This document shows, piece after piece, positions 1 to 7,728 of a DNA stretch of 57,474 nt; positions within the stretch are counted from its first letter, which is position 1, and every line of letters begins with the position of its first letter. A program made the position numbers and the translations under genes. This stretch comes from Betaproteobacteria bacterium (GTDB taxonomy: Bacteria; Pseudomonadota; Gammaproteobacteria; Burkholderiales; Casimicrobiaceae): contig PLYT01000006.1 in NCBI GenBank assembly GCA_003153475.1, forward strand, positions 1 through 57,474, given 5' to 3'. The notes under the pieces were generated by a model. That model saw only the letters and a program-made list of their open reading frames with translations. It did no database searches and had not been told where the DNA came from.

Positions 1-62
1 AACGCCGGGCGAGTTCGCCCGGGAACTGCAATTAGCTAACCAACCCGAGCCCACAAATAGGT

Positions 63-93
63 GAGGCCGAGAGCGTTGGGCACTCTCGGCCTC
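63..93. repeat. perfect 11-bp hairpin
   Basis: An 11-base arm (GAGGCCGAGAG) is followed by a 9-base loop and its exact reverse complement. It lies just beyond the 3' end of the minus-strand genes at 177-571. No T-run flanks it on either strand, so it is not a classical intrinsic terminator. It could still be a transcript-end structure or part of a mobile element end. Bases 3-22 also contain a short CGGGCGA/TCGCCCG inverted repeat. Confidence 0.5.
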
Positions 94-176
94 GTGGTGC
101 GGCATTGTCGCTAACCCGCCCCGTCAAATGGGCACAGCTATAGGAGGGTCAAGGAATGAACAGCTTCCGCACCTTA

Positions 177-353
177 TTAACGTGACCGCCCGTTAGGGCG
201 GACTGGCCGAGGCGGGTTTGCGCTCGCCTTGGCCCCTCGATTCTTTGTATCAAGCTTCTCCGCAACAGCATCAATCGCAGCCTTCGGCGTGCGCGCTAAT
301 CGCGTCAACGCTTCGCCGAAACCCATCGGCAACTTGACCGGCTTTTCATTCAT
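177..353 (-). CDS. small basic hypothetical protein (58 aa)
   Basis: I do not recognise this family. The frame opens at ATG 353, with an in-frame stop a few codons upstream, and ends at TAA 177-179. The N-terminal 35 residues look like an amphipathic helix (motif GFGEALTRLARTPKAA). The C-terminal 20 residues are Arg/Pro/Asn-rich and probably disordered, which would suit nucleic-acid or membrane contact. It lies downstream of the DUF3309 gene and the transposase on the same strand and may be co-transcribed with them. No good ribosome binding site is visible. The opposite-strand frame over the same bases has no sensible composition, so the minus strand is preferred. Confidence 0.45.
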   Translation of the reverse strand: MNEKPVKLPMGFGEALTRLARTPKAAIDAVAEKLDTKNRGAKASANPPRPVRPNGRSR

Positions 354-409
354 GCCGTTAGCATGGCATCAGCCGCAATGCTCGTCAACGGGCGGCGTGC
401 GCTCTAGCG

Positions 410-571
410 TTACAGGCGCCCCATCAATAACAGGACCACAAGGATGATAACGATCAAGCCGATACCGCCGCTCGGGTAGTAACCATAGCCATGTTGCCAC
501 GGGCCGATGCCGGGCGCACCAACCAACGCCAGAACGATCAAGATTACGACTACTAGCCAAAGCAGGTTCAT
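410..571 (-). CDS. DUF3309-type small membrane protein (53 aa)
   Basis: The translation has a hydrophobic helix at residues 2-19 (MNLLWLVVVILIVLALVG). A central Gly/Tyr-rich turn follows (PWQHGYGYYPSGG, about residues 24-36), then a second helix ending in LLLMGRL. This two-helix layout with a W..GWGYYPSGG-like centre is that of the DUF3309 family of short proteobacterial membrane proteins of unknown role. A strong ribosome binding site (AGGAGGGG) lies 2-10 bases before ATG 571. The gene starts 32 bases after the transposase stop on the same strand, so it may be transcribed from the transposase promoter. Either it is a passenger of the insertion element or the element landed just upstream of it. 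Confidence 0.75.
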   Translation of the reverse strand: MNLLWLVVVILIVLALVGAPGIGPWQHGYGYYPSGGIGLIVIILVVLLLMGRL

Positions 572-603
572 GGTCCCCTCCTTATGTTAAGAACGTCCGG
601 CTG

Positions 604-1503
604 TCAGCTAATCAACATTTTGTAAGAGAGCTTACGCCCCTTGGTCGAACGCAACAAGTCGTTGACGCGCTCGCCTTCGCCCATGTCGCGGCGATTCCAG
701 CGGTAGGCGAACATCTGCAAGTACCGGTCTAAATGCTGGTCGCTCGCCTTGTGATAGGTCCCGAGCATGGTCCGCTTGAAGTGTGAGAAGACTCCCTCGA
801 TGGTGTTCGTCGAAGTCTCGCCCCGGACGTATTGGCCGAGCGTGTGAGCAACGAAGCGATGCATGTACTCGGACCGCATCCAATAGTATTGAGCGCCCTC
901 GTCTGAATAGACCTTTGCACCGCGCTCGATATTCGCAAGGATGATTGGCGCGAGCATCTTTTTCCTTGTGTCCGCAACGTGATGAACGCGCAGTTCGCCA
1001 TCACGCTCTACCATACCAAACACGATTTTCTTGGCGTTCGCCGCTGCGCGGCCAACTACGAGGGGATTCCGTTTGTTCTTATGCTGAAAGCGCGGATTCG
1101 GGCCGACGTATGCTTCGTCGAGTTCGACCGGACCAGTCAGCGGCGCATTGAATTCCTGGGTCATGGCAGCATTGCGAATGCGATGGAGCATGAACCATGC
1201 GGTCTTTTGCGTGACGCCAATATCCTTCGCCAGCTGGCACGAGCTGATGCCCTTCTTGTGCGAGGTCATCAGAAGGACAGCCATGAACCACTTGCGCAGC
1301 CCGATCTTGCTATCCTCGAAAATCGTGCCGTTGCGGACCGTAAACTTCTTCAAGCACTCGAGGCACTTATGCGTGTTGTTCTTGAGCGTGTAGGGCTTGC
1401 CGATTACGCCACAGTGCGGGCATACGGTCTTGTCCGCATCGGGCCAGCGAAGGGCGCGGAAGTGATTGATGCAGGCATCCTCGTCCGGGAAGGCAGCGGA
1501 CAT
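604..1503 (-). CDS. IS1595-family (ISXO2-like) transposase
   Basis: This is a DDE-type transposase that would cut and join the ends of its own insertion sequence. A zinc ribbon occupies the N-terminus (CPHC at 28-31, CLEC at 47-50). An ISXO2-like catalytic core follows, with acidic residues D129 (VELDEAYVGP) and D201 (VYSDEGAQYY) and N233/E236 (NTIEGVFSHFKR). At 299 residues it is full length. The first ATG is at 1503, but family members usually begin about ten residues earlier with a K-F-x-S/N-L motif. In-frame upstream codons read I-L-T-K-F-K-S-L-A-D. An ideal Shine-Dalgarno (AGGAG, 1540-1544) sits six bases before an ATA codon at 1531-1533, so translation may start at ATA 1533. The open frame shows no damage. 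Confidence 0.93.
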   Translation of the reverse strand: MSAAFPDEDACINHFRALRWPDADKTVCPHCGVIGKPYTLKNNTHKCLECLKKFTVRNGTIFEDSKIGLRKWFMAVLLMTSHKKGISSCQLAKDIGVTQKTAWFMLHRIRNAAMTQEFNAPLTGPVELDEAYVGPNPRFQHKNKRNPLVVGRAAANAKKIVFGMVERDGELRVHHVADTRKKMLAPIILANIERGAKVYSDEGAQYYWMRSEYMHRFVAHTLGQYVRGETSTNTIEGVFSHFKRTMLGTYHKASDQHLDRYLQMFAYRWNRRDMGEGERVNDLLRSTKGRKLSYKMLIS

Positions 1504-1556
1504 GTCGGCGAGGCTTTTGAACTTGGTAAGTATGGTCGGCTCCTAACTGTAATTCT

Positions 1557-1585
1557 AGTATAGGGGCCGTTTCTTGTCCTGTCAA
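1557..1585 (-). promoter_or_regulatory. sigma70-type promoter of the transposase
   Basis: On the minus strand a perfect -35 box (TTGACA, 1580-1585) is separated by 17 bases from TATACT (1557-1562). The transposase ribosome binding site is 12 bases further on. This is one of the best promoter matches in the window and faces only the transposase and the two small genes after it. Confidence 0.8.
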
Positions 1586-1638
1586 GTATATAATTGCCAG
1601 GTGGGACCCGAATGGTTCCGCCTCGGCTTTAGCCCCAG

Positions 1639-4131
1639 CTAGCCGAACTGGCGCAGCAGGGCGAGCGGCGGCTGGTGCAGCGTGTGCCGCGTGCCCAGCC
1701 AGCCGGCCACGGCGACGCCAAGCCCGCCGCCGATGATGCCGATCGCCCATAGCCACGGATTCCAGCCGAAGGGGATGTGGAAAACCCGATCGGCCAGCAC
1801 GTAGGCGGTCGCCGTCGCTCCCCCCGCCGCCACCAGGCCGGATAGCGTCCCCAGCGCCAGGAATTCGGCGAGTTGCGCGGTCGCCAGCTGACGGCGGCTT
1901 GCGCCGAGCGTGCGCAGCACGGCGGCGTCGTACAGACGCTCGTCCTGTGTGGCCGCGATCGCCGCCTCGAGCACCAGCACGCCGCCGGCCAACGTGAACA
2001 GGAACACGAATTCGACGGCACGCGCGACCTGCTCGACGATCGCGCCGACCTGTTGCAGCATCTCGCCGACGTCGATCGCGAGCACATTCGGAAACTGAGC
2101 CAGCAAGCCGTTGAGCCAGGCGGGGTTGCTCGGCGCGCGTGCGGCCGCGATATACGTCGTCGGCAGACCCTGCAGCATGCCCGGAGGATAGAGCGCGAAG
2201 AAATTGACGCGGAAGCTGTCCCAGTCGACCTTGCGCAGGTTGGCCACGCGGGCGCTGACGCGCGTGCCGACGATATCGTACGTGAGCACATCACCGAGCT
2301 TGACGCCCAACGTTTCGGCGATGCCGTCCTCGAGCGACATGACGCCGGTCTCGCCCGGTTTCCACCACTGTCCGGCGACGACCCGATTGCTGCGCGGCAC
2401 CTCCTGCATCCACGACAGGTTGAATTCGCGCTCGGCGAGCCGGCGCGCGCGCGCGTCAGTCAGACGCGTCGAATCGACGGGCACGTCGTTGACCGCCACC
2501 AAGCGGCCGCGCACCATCGGATAGAGCGCCACGTCGGCCTTGAGCTCGCGCTGGAGAAGCGCGTGCATGGCGTCGATCTGGTCGGGCAGGATGTTGATCA
2601 GGAATACATTGGGCGCGTCGGGCGGAAGGCTCGCGCGCCAGTTCTTCAGCAAGTCGCCGCGAACCAGCGTCAGCAGCAGCAGCGCCATCAAACCCAGGCC
2701 GAGCGCGCCGATCTGCAGGCTGGATGCCAGCGGCCTGCGGCGCAAGTTCGCCAGTCCGTAGCGCCAGCTGTAACCGCGTTGCGGCAGCAAGCGCAAGAAT
2801 GCAATCAGCCCCCAGGCGACCGCGCCCGCGACCGCAAGCAGCCCGACAGTGCCGCCGATCATGATCGCGCCTGTGGTCGCATCCTGCGCCTGCCAGGCGA
2901 TCAGCAGCGCGATCGTCGCCGCACCCAGCGCGTAGGCGAGCCAGCCGCCGGCGCGCGGCAGCCCCAGGTCGCGCCGCAGCACGCGCAGCGGCGGCACGCG
3001 CGACAGCGCAAACAGCGGCGGCAGCGCAAAGCCGAACAGCAACGCGAGCCCGCTCGCCGCGGCAGCGACGGCGGGCCACAGGCCGGGCGCCGGCAAGTCC
3101 GTGCTGACGACGCCGCTCAGCAAGACGACCAGCAGCTGCTGGCCACCGAGCGCCAGCGCACAGCCGACGACGCTGGCGCCGACGCCCAGCGCGAAGAATT
3201 GCAATGCAAACAGCGCAAGGATCTGGCGTTGCGGAGCGCCGAGGCAGCGCATCATCGCCGCAGCGTCCAGATGGCGACGAAGGTAGCGCGACGCGGCGAG
3301 CGCGATCGCAACCGCCGCGAGCATGACCGCGACCAGTGCGGCGAGTCCCAGGAACTGTTCGGCGCGATCGAGCGTCTGCCGCACTTCCGGCCGCAGGTCG
3401 CGGATCGATTCGACACGCTGGCCGCGATCCAGATGCGCCTGCGCCCAATCGCGAAAGGCGTTCACCGCATCGCCGGCGACCAGCAGCCGGTACGAAGCGC
3501 GATTGCCCGGCTGCAACAGCCGCGTTGCGGCGACATCGTCCAGATTCATCATCAGCCGAGGCCCGAGTGCGAGCAGGCCGCTGGTCACCTCGGGGTCCTG
3601 TTGCACGATCGCGCCGACGGTCAACGTCGATTCGCCAACCGCGAGCTTCGAGCCTTGCTGCGCGCCGAGCCGCGCCGCGAGTCGGCTGTCGATCCAGACC
3701 TCGCCCGGTGCCGGGACGCCTCGCGCAACTTTGCCGGCGGGGTCGGCCGGGTCGACGAGCAGGATCGCGCCGCGCAACGGATAGCCTGCAGTGACCGCTT
3801 TGACGTCGGCGAGAACGGCGCTTCCCGCGCCTCCGGCAGCTTGCACCATGCTGTTGAACTTGATCGCCGGGACGGCCGCAAGTCCGCGCGCCCGCGCTTC
3901 GCGCATGAACTGATCGGGCAGCGGACGGTCGCCGGAAAGCAACAGATCGGCGCCGAGCAAAAGATTCGCCTGCCGGGTCAGCGCGCCCTTGACGCGGTCG
4001 GTGAAAAAACCCACGGTGCCCACGCTCGCTGCCGCGAGCACCAACGCGGCGATCAATACGCGCAGCTCGCCGGCGCGCCAGTCGCGCGACAGCAGCCGCC
4101 ACGCCAGCCGCACGGTATCGAGCATGCTCAC
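1639..4131 (-). CDS. ybbP: ABC exporter permease, YbbP/FtsX-MacB type
   Basis: An 830-residue membrane component of a YbbA-YbbP-type ABC system. The family belongs to the MacB/LolCE superfamily, which performs mechanotransmission or lipophilic-substrate export rather than classical import. The N-terminus has one transmembrane segment (about 20-45) followed by a large periplasmic domain. Two FtsX-type four-helix blocks then appear, one around residues 260-380 (RYLRRHLDAAAMMRCLGAP is the typical coupling-helix segment) and one at the C-terminus (about 710-825, LYDAAVLRTLGASRRQ). Extra helices lie at 395-500. Its start overlaps the ATPase stop by four bases, so the two are translationally coupled. 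A thioesterase I gene (tesA) lies divergently upstream, the usual ybbA/ybbP/tesA arrangement in proteobacteria. The 3' end is intact although an insertion sequence lies just beyond it. Confidence 0.93.
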   Translation of the reverse strand: MSMLDTVRLAWRLLSRDWRAGELRVLIAALVLAAASVGTVGFFTDRVKGALTRQANLLLGADLLLSGDRPLPDQFMREARARGLAAVPAIKFNSMVQAAGGAGSAVLADVKAVTAGYPLRGAILLVDPADPAGKVARGVPAPGEVWIDSRLAARLGAQQGSKLAVGESTLTVGAIVQQDPEVTSGLLALGPRLMMNLDDVAATRLLQPGNRASYRLLVAGDAVNAFRDWAQAHLDRGQRVESIRDLRPEVRQTLDRAEQFLGLAALVAVMLAAVAIALAASRYLRRHLDAAAMMRCLGAPQRQILALFALQFFALGVGASVVGCALALGGQQLLVVLLSGVVSTDLPAPGLWPAVAAAASGLALLFGFALPPLFALSRVPPLRVLRRDLGLPRAGGWLAYALGAATIALLIAWQAQDATTGAIMIGGTVGLLAVAGAVAWGLIAFLRLLPQRGYSWRYGLANLRRRPLASSLQIGALGLGLMALLLLTLVRGDLLKNWRASLPPDAPNVFLINILPDQIDAMHALLQRELKADVALYPMVRGRLVAVNDVPVDSTRLTDARARRLAEREFNLSWMQEVPRSNRVVAGQWWKPGETGVMSLEDGIAETLGVKLGDVLTYDIVGTRVSARVANLRKVDWDSFRVNFFALYPPGMLQGLPTTYIAAARAPSNPAWLNGLLAQFPNVLAIDVGEMLQQVGAIVEQVARAVEFVFLFTLAGGVLVLEAAIAATQDERLYDAAVLRTLGASRRQLATAQLAEFLALGTLSGLVAAGGATATAYVLADRVFHIPFGWNPWLWAIGIIGGGLGVAVAGWLGTRHTLHQPPLALLRQFG

Positions 4132-4838
4132 GCGGTGGTCGATCCGCCCACGGCGCCGCTTCGTTCGTCGCCGACCAGTCTTCCGGTGGCCAGCGACAAC
4201 CGGCGGCCGCAGCGCGCGGCAAGCGTGACTTCGTGCGTGACCAGAAGCAACGTCGTGCTGCGTTCGCGGTTCAGGCGAAACATCAGCTCGGCGACTTCGG
4301 CGCCGGTCGCGCCGTCGAGGTTACCGGTGGGCTCGTCGGCCATCAGCACCTGCGGCTCGCCGGAAAATGCGCGCGCAATCGCCACGCGCTGCTGCTCGCC
4401 GCCCGACAATTGCTTCGGATAGTGCGTGGTTCGGGCGTCGAGCCCGACGCGTGCGAGCCACTCGCGCGCGCGCGGGCCGGCATCGCTCGCGCCGGCAAGC
4501 TCCAGCGGAAGCATGACGTTCTCCAGCGCGGTCAGCGCGGGCAGCAACTGAAACGATTGGAAGACGAAGCCGACCCAGCGCTGGCGCAGCGCCGCCCGTG
4601 CGTCTTCTGACAGTCCGTTGAGTGCCCTATTGCCGAGCCACACTTCACCGGCCGTCGGACGGTCGAGCCCGGCAAGCAGTCCCAGCAGCGTCGTCTTGCC
4701 CGAGCCCGACGCACCGACGATCGCGACGCTTTCGCCGGCAGCGATGTCGAAGCTGACGTCGTCCAGGATCTTGAGCGGCGCCTCGCCGCTCATCACCTCC
4801 TTGGACAGCCCGACGGCGCGAATGACCGGATCAGGCAT
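4128..4838 (-). CDS. ybbA: ABC exporter ATPase, YbbA/LolD type
   Basis: A 236-residue cytoplasmic ATPase that powers the adjacent permease. All nucleotide-binding motifs are present: Walker A GASGSGKT (42-49), signature LSGGEQQR (from 144), Walker B VLMADEP with D168/E169, and the switch histidine in LLVTHE (H202). Length and the LolD-like DEPTGNLD motif fit the YbbA/LolD/MacB ATPase group. The stop overlaps the permease ATG. It is transcribed away from tesA, and the roughly 190-base gap between them should carry both promoters. Confidence 0.95.
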   Translation of the reverse strand: MPDPVIRAVGLSKEVMSGEAPLKILDDVSFDIAAGESVAIVGASGSGKTTLLGLLAGLDRPTAGEVWLGNRALNGLSEDARAALRQRWVGFVFQSFQLLPALTALENVMLPLELAGASDAGPRAREWLARVGLDARTTHYPKQLSGGEQQRVAIARAFSGEPQVLMADEPTGNLDGATGAEVAELMFRLNRERSTTLLLVTHEVTLAARCGRRLSLATGRLVGDERSGAVGGSTTA

Positions 4839-4975
4839 CGGCTGCGCTCAGCCGCTTCGGCGCGCGTTGTCCTGGCGCTTCGATCGCAGATGAGGAAGTC
4901 GGGAAGGCGTAGGCGCTGCGTGGCGGATTCATGGCTTGCTGACGGCCATTCTACCTTGCCGGCGACGCGTGCCCT

Positions 4976-5005
4976 TTGGCGCCGCATGCGCGCCAGCCCT
5001 ACAAT
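4976..5005 (+). promoter_or_regulatory. candidate promoter of tesA-mnmH-phzF
   Basis: A TACAAT -10 box (5000-5005) follows a weak TTGGCG -35-like box (4976-4981) with an 18-base spacer. A TACAAT box just ahead of the reading frame is frequent in this genome; compare the one upstream of rlmD. It supports a short leader before the tesA start. Confidence 0.45.
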
Positions 5006-5031
5006 GCGTCGTGGCTCCCCGTTTTCGCTCG

Positions 5032-5670
5032 ATGCTTCTGCGCAGGCTCGCCGCGATCGCGTGCTGTTTGCTGCTCGCCGCCGCGATGCCTGCATCGGGA
5101 GAGCGCGCAGCGCCGGTGATCCTGCTCCTCGGCGACAGCATCTCGGCAGGCTACGGATTGCCGGCCGGCGTCGGTTGGGCTTCGCTGCTGCAGCAGCGGC
5201 TGGACGCCCGGCACCTTCGCTATCGCGTCGTCAATGCGAGCATCAGCGGCGACACGACGGCCGGCGGCCGCGCCCGCCTCAGCGCGTTGCTGACGCAGTA
5301 CCATCCCGCGATAACGATCATCGAGCTCGGCGGCAACGATGGCTTGCGCGGAGGCAGCGTCGATGCGATGCGCGACAATCTCAATGCGATGACCTCGGCC
5401 GCGCAAAGTGCCGGCGCGCGAGTGCTGCTGATCGGCATTCGCGTACCGCCGAACTACGGTGCGACCTACGGCGAGCGCTTTGCCGCCACCTACGCCGAGG
5501 TGGCCCGGGCGCGCAAGGCGGCGCTGGTCCCGTTCCTGTTCGAAGGGTTCGCCGAAGACGACGCGATGTTCCAGCTCGATCGCATCCATCCGCTGGCCGC
5601 GGCGCAAGCAAAGATGCTGGACAACGTGTGGCCGTCGCTCGCGCCGCTGTTGACGGCCAAAGCCGCATGA
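5032..5670 (+). CDS. tesA: TesA: thioesterase I / lysophospholipase L1 / arylesterase
   Basis: A secreted SGNH hydrolase that cleaves acyl thioesters, lysophospholipids and aryl esters in the periplasm. From ATG 5032 the 212-residue protein has a signal peptide (MLLRRLAAIACCLLLAAAMP). All four SGNH blocks follow: GDSISAGYG with nucleophile S36, G73 (SISGDT), N102 (GGNDG) and DRIHP with D183 and H186. A GTG at 5011 and an ATG at 4936 are also in frame, but 5032 puts the signal peptide at the N-terminus. It is divergent from ybbAP. Its stop overlaps the mnmH start (ATGA), so it heads a coupled three-gene operon. Confidence 0.93.
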   Translation: MLLRRLAAIACCLLLAAAMPASGERAAPVILLLGDSISAGYGLPAGVGWASLLQQRLDARHLRYRVVNASISGDTTAGGRARLSALLTQYHPAITIIELGGNDGLRGGSVDAMRDNLNAMTSAAQSAGARVLLIGIRVPPNYGATYGERFAATYAEVARARKAALVPFLFEGFAEDDAMFQLDRIHPLAAAQAKMLDNVWPSLAPLLTAKAA

Positions 5671-6755
5671 GCTCGGTGCTCTACCCGGGCAGCCGCGTCG
5701 ACGTAGCCGCACTGGCCGCGCATCCCGAACGCATCGACGTCCGAAGCCCAGGCGAATTCGTCGAGGATCATATTCCCGGCGCACGCAATCATCCGGTGCT
5801 CGACGACGACGAGCGTGCCCGGATAGGCACGCTGCACGCGGCTTCGCCGTTCGAAGCGAGGAGACTGGGCGCGGCACTGGTCGCGCGCAACATCGCCAGG
5901 ATGCTCGAGACCGTTTTCGCCGACCAGCCGCGCGAGTGGAAGCCGCTGGTCTACTGCTGGCGCGGCGGCCAGCGCAGCCGCGCCGTCGCGCATGTATTGA
6001 ACGAGGTCGGCTGGCGCGCAGTGCAGCTCGACGGCGGCTACCGCGCCTACCGCCGCCACGTTGTCGCGCGGCTGGCGGTCGAGCCTGCGCGCTACCGGTT
6101 TCGGGTGCTGTGCGCGTTGACCGGCTCGGGAAAAAGCCAGCTCCTCGGCGCGCTCGCAGACGCAGGCGCGCAAACGCTCGATCTCGAGCGCATCGCGCAA
6201 CATCGCGGCTCGCTCCTCGGCCAGGTGCCGGGCACCGTCCAGCCCTCGCAGAAACAATTCGAAACCGGGCTCCTTGCCGCATTGGGTGCACTCGATCCCC
6301 GCCGTCCGGTCTATGTCGAGGCGGAAAGCAGGCGGATCGGCGCGATCCAGCTGCCCGATGCGCTGCTCGCGCGCATGCACGAGGGCGAGGCAATCACGGT
6401 GCGCACGCCGCTGTCGCATCGCATCGCGCTGCTCAAGTCCGAGTACCGGCACTTTCTGGAAAACCCGACGCTGCTGCTCGAGCGGCTGCGTCCGTTGATC
6501 GCGCTGCACGGCAACGCGGCATTCTCCCGCTGGGAGGCGCTGGCAGCGAGCGGCGACTTGGATGCACTGATCGCAGAATTGCTCGAGGCGCATTACGATC
6601 CACTGTACGGACGCTCGATGGCCCGCCATTTTCCGGCCGCGGACCGGGGCGCCGTGTTTGGCTTGCGTGACCCGACGGGCGCCGGCTTTGCCGCGCTGGC
6701 TGCCGACGTACTTGCCGCAAGTGATGAGCCGCGGGAGGCGCTGGAGCCACGATGA
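5667..6755 (+). CDS. mnmH: MnmH/SelU: tRNA 2-selenouridine synthase
   Basis: This enzyme converts 2-thiouridine at the wobble position of Lys, Glu and Gln tRNAs to 2-selenouridine through a geranylated intermediate, using selenophosphate. The 362-residue protein has an N-terminal rhodanese domain with C97 in the family motif YCWRGGQRS, then a P-loop domain with TGSGKS at 152-157. Length and spacing match the family. The ATG overlaps the tesA stop, and its own stop overlaps the phzF ATG. Its presence predicts a selenophosphate synthase (selD) elsewhere in the genome. Confidence 0.95.
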   Translation: MSSVLYPGSRVDVAALAAHPERIDVRSPGEFVEDHIPGARNHPVLDDDERARIGTLHAASPFEARRLGAALVARNIARMLETVFADQPREWKPLVYCWRGGQRSRAVAHVLNEVGWRAVQLDGGYRAYRRHVVARLAVEPARYRFRVLCALTGSGKSQLLGALADAGAQTLDLERIAQHRGSLLGQVPGTVQPSQKQFETGLLAALGALDPRRPVYVEAESRRIGAIQLPDALLARMHEGEAITVRTPLSHRIALLKSEYRHFLENPTLLLERLRPLIALHGNAAFSRWEALAASGDLDALIAELLEAHYDPLYGRSMARHFPAADRGAVFGLRDPTGAGFAALAADVLAASDEPREALEPR

Positions 6756-7624
6756 GACATTACCGGTTTCGCATTCTGAACGTGTTCGCGCGGGAAGACG
6801 CCTTGAGCGGTAATCCGCTCGCCGTATTCGAAGACGCGATCGGTCTCGACGAGACGACGATGCAGGCGCTGGCGCTGCAGTTCAACCTTTCCGAGACGAC
6901 GTTCATCCTGCCGTCAACCGCTGCGACCGCGCAGGTTCGCATCTTCACGCCGTCGTTCGAGATGGCGTTCGCCGGCCACCCGACGCTGGGCAGCGCGCAT
7001 GTGGTTCGCGAGAGCCTGCGCGCCGGCGACTCGCTGAGCCTGGAAATGCGCGCCGGCATTGTTCCCGTCACCGCGAGCGGCGATCACTGGACCCTGGAGG
7101 CCAAGCCGCCGCGAACCCGCGAGGTCGCGGCGTCGCGCGACGCGCTGGCCGCGATGCTCGGCCTGTCGGCCGCCGATCTGGGCACGACGCCGCTGTGGGT
7201 CAATACCGGCGCCGAGCAGCTGGTGATCCCGCTGGCGAGCACCGATGCCGTGGTGCGCTGCGCACCGGATTCGGCGCTGCTGATGCGCGATGCCAGCCTC
7301 GACCTGCCCGCCTCGCCCAGCGGCGCGCGCAGCGTGCGCGCGATGGCCTACGTCTGGTCGCGCGCCGGCGAAGGCTCGGTGCTTGCGCGCTTTTTCTTTT
7401 CCAAGCACGGCGCAGTGGTCGAGGACCCGGGGACCGGGTCCGCGTGCGCGAATCTGGGCGGATGGCTGGTTGCGACCGGCGCCGCACAGCCGCAGGCGCT
7501 TGTCGTCGACCAGGGCGAAGCCGTCGCACGACCCTGCCGCCTCGGCCTCAAGGTCGACGCCGATGCGCGCATTTTCGTCTCCGGTCGAGTGATCGAGCTC
7601 GGCCGCGGCACGATAAGCCTCTGA
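6752..7624 (+). CDS. PhzF-family isomerase/epimerase-like protein
   Basis: A 290-residue member of the PhzF family, a two-lobed diaminopimelate-epimerase-like fold. The N-terminal motif VFAREDALSGNPLAVF and a conserved acidic residue E48 (FNLSETTF), equivalent to the PhzF catalytic glutamate, are present. The C-lobe carries DPGTGSACANLGGW. No phenazine genes are nearby, so a phenazine role is unlikely. Most such genomic copies have unknown substrates. The start overlaps the mnmH stop by four bases. Confidence 0.9.
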   Translation: MRHYRFRILNVFAREDALSGNPLAVFEDAIGLDETTMQALALQFNLSETTFILPSTAATAQVRIFTPSFEMAFAGHPTLGSAHVVRESLRAGDSLSLEMRAGIVPVTASGDHWTLEAKPPRTREVAASRDALAAMLGLSAADLGTTPLWVNTGAEQLVIPLASTDAVVRCAPDSALLMRDASLDLPASPSGARSVRAMAYVWSRAGEGSVLARFFFSKHGAVVEDPGTGSACANLGGWLVATGAAQPQALVVDQGEAVARPCRLGLKVDADARIFVSGRVIELGRGTISL

Positions 7625-7728
7625 CCGGCATCGGGCGCAACAGCCTGTTACAAAGGCGGCGCGCTCGACCGTCAACAGGCGGTTATGCTGAGCCGTTGAA
7701 TGCCGATCGAACCCAGGTTCGGCCACGC

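Noticed and set aside
156..185. Nine-codon plus-strand frame after GGAGGG (possible leader peptide)
   Set aside because: It lies over the end of the minus-strand 58-aa gene and no downstream gene follows on the plus strand.
229..447. 72-codon plus-strand frame
   Set aside because: Antisense to the 58-aa and DUF3309 genes; no ribosome binding site and no recognisable composition.
20..1612. GGGAACTGCAATTAGC (left) and, on the other strand, CCTGGCAATTATATAC (right) as terminal inverted repeats of the insertion sequence
   Set aside because: Only the short GCAATTA core matches well and the flanks do not align, so ends are left undefined.
1873..4422. Open frame of 849 codons on the plus strand
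   Set aside because: It is antisense to ybbP and ybbA, Arg/Gln/His-rich with no domain, an artefact of GC-rich codon use opposite real genes.
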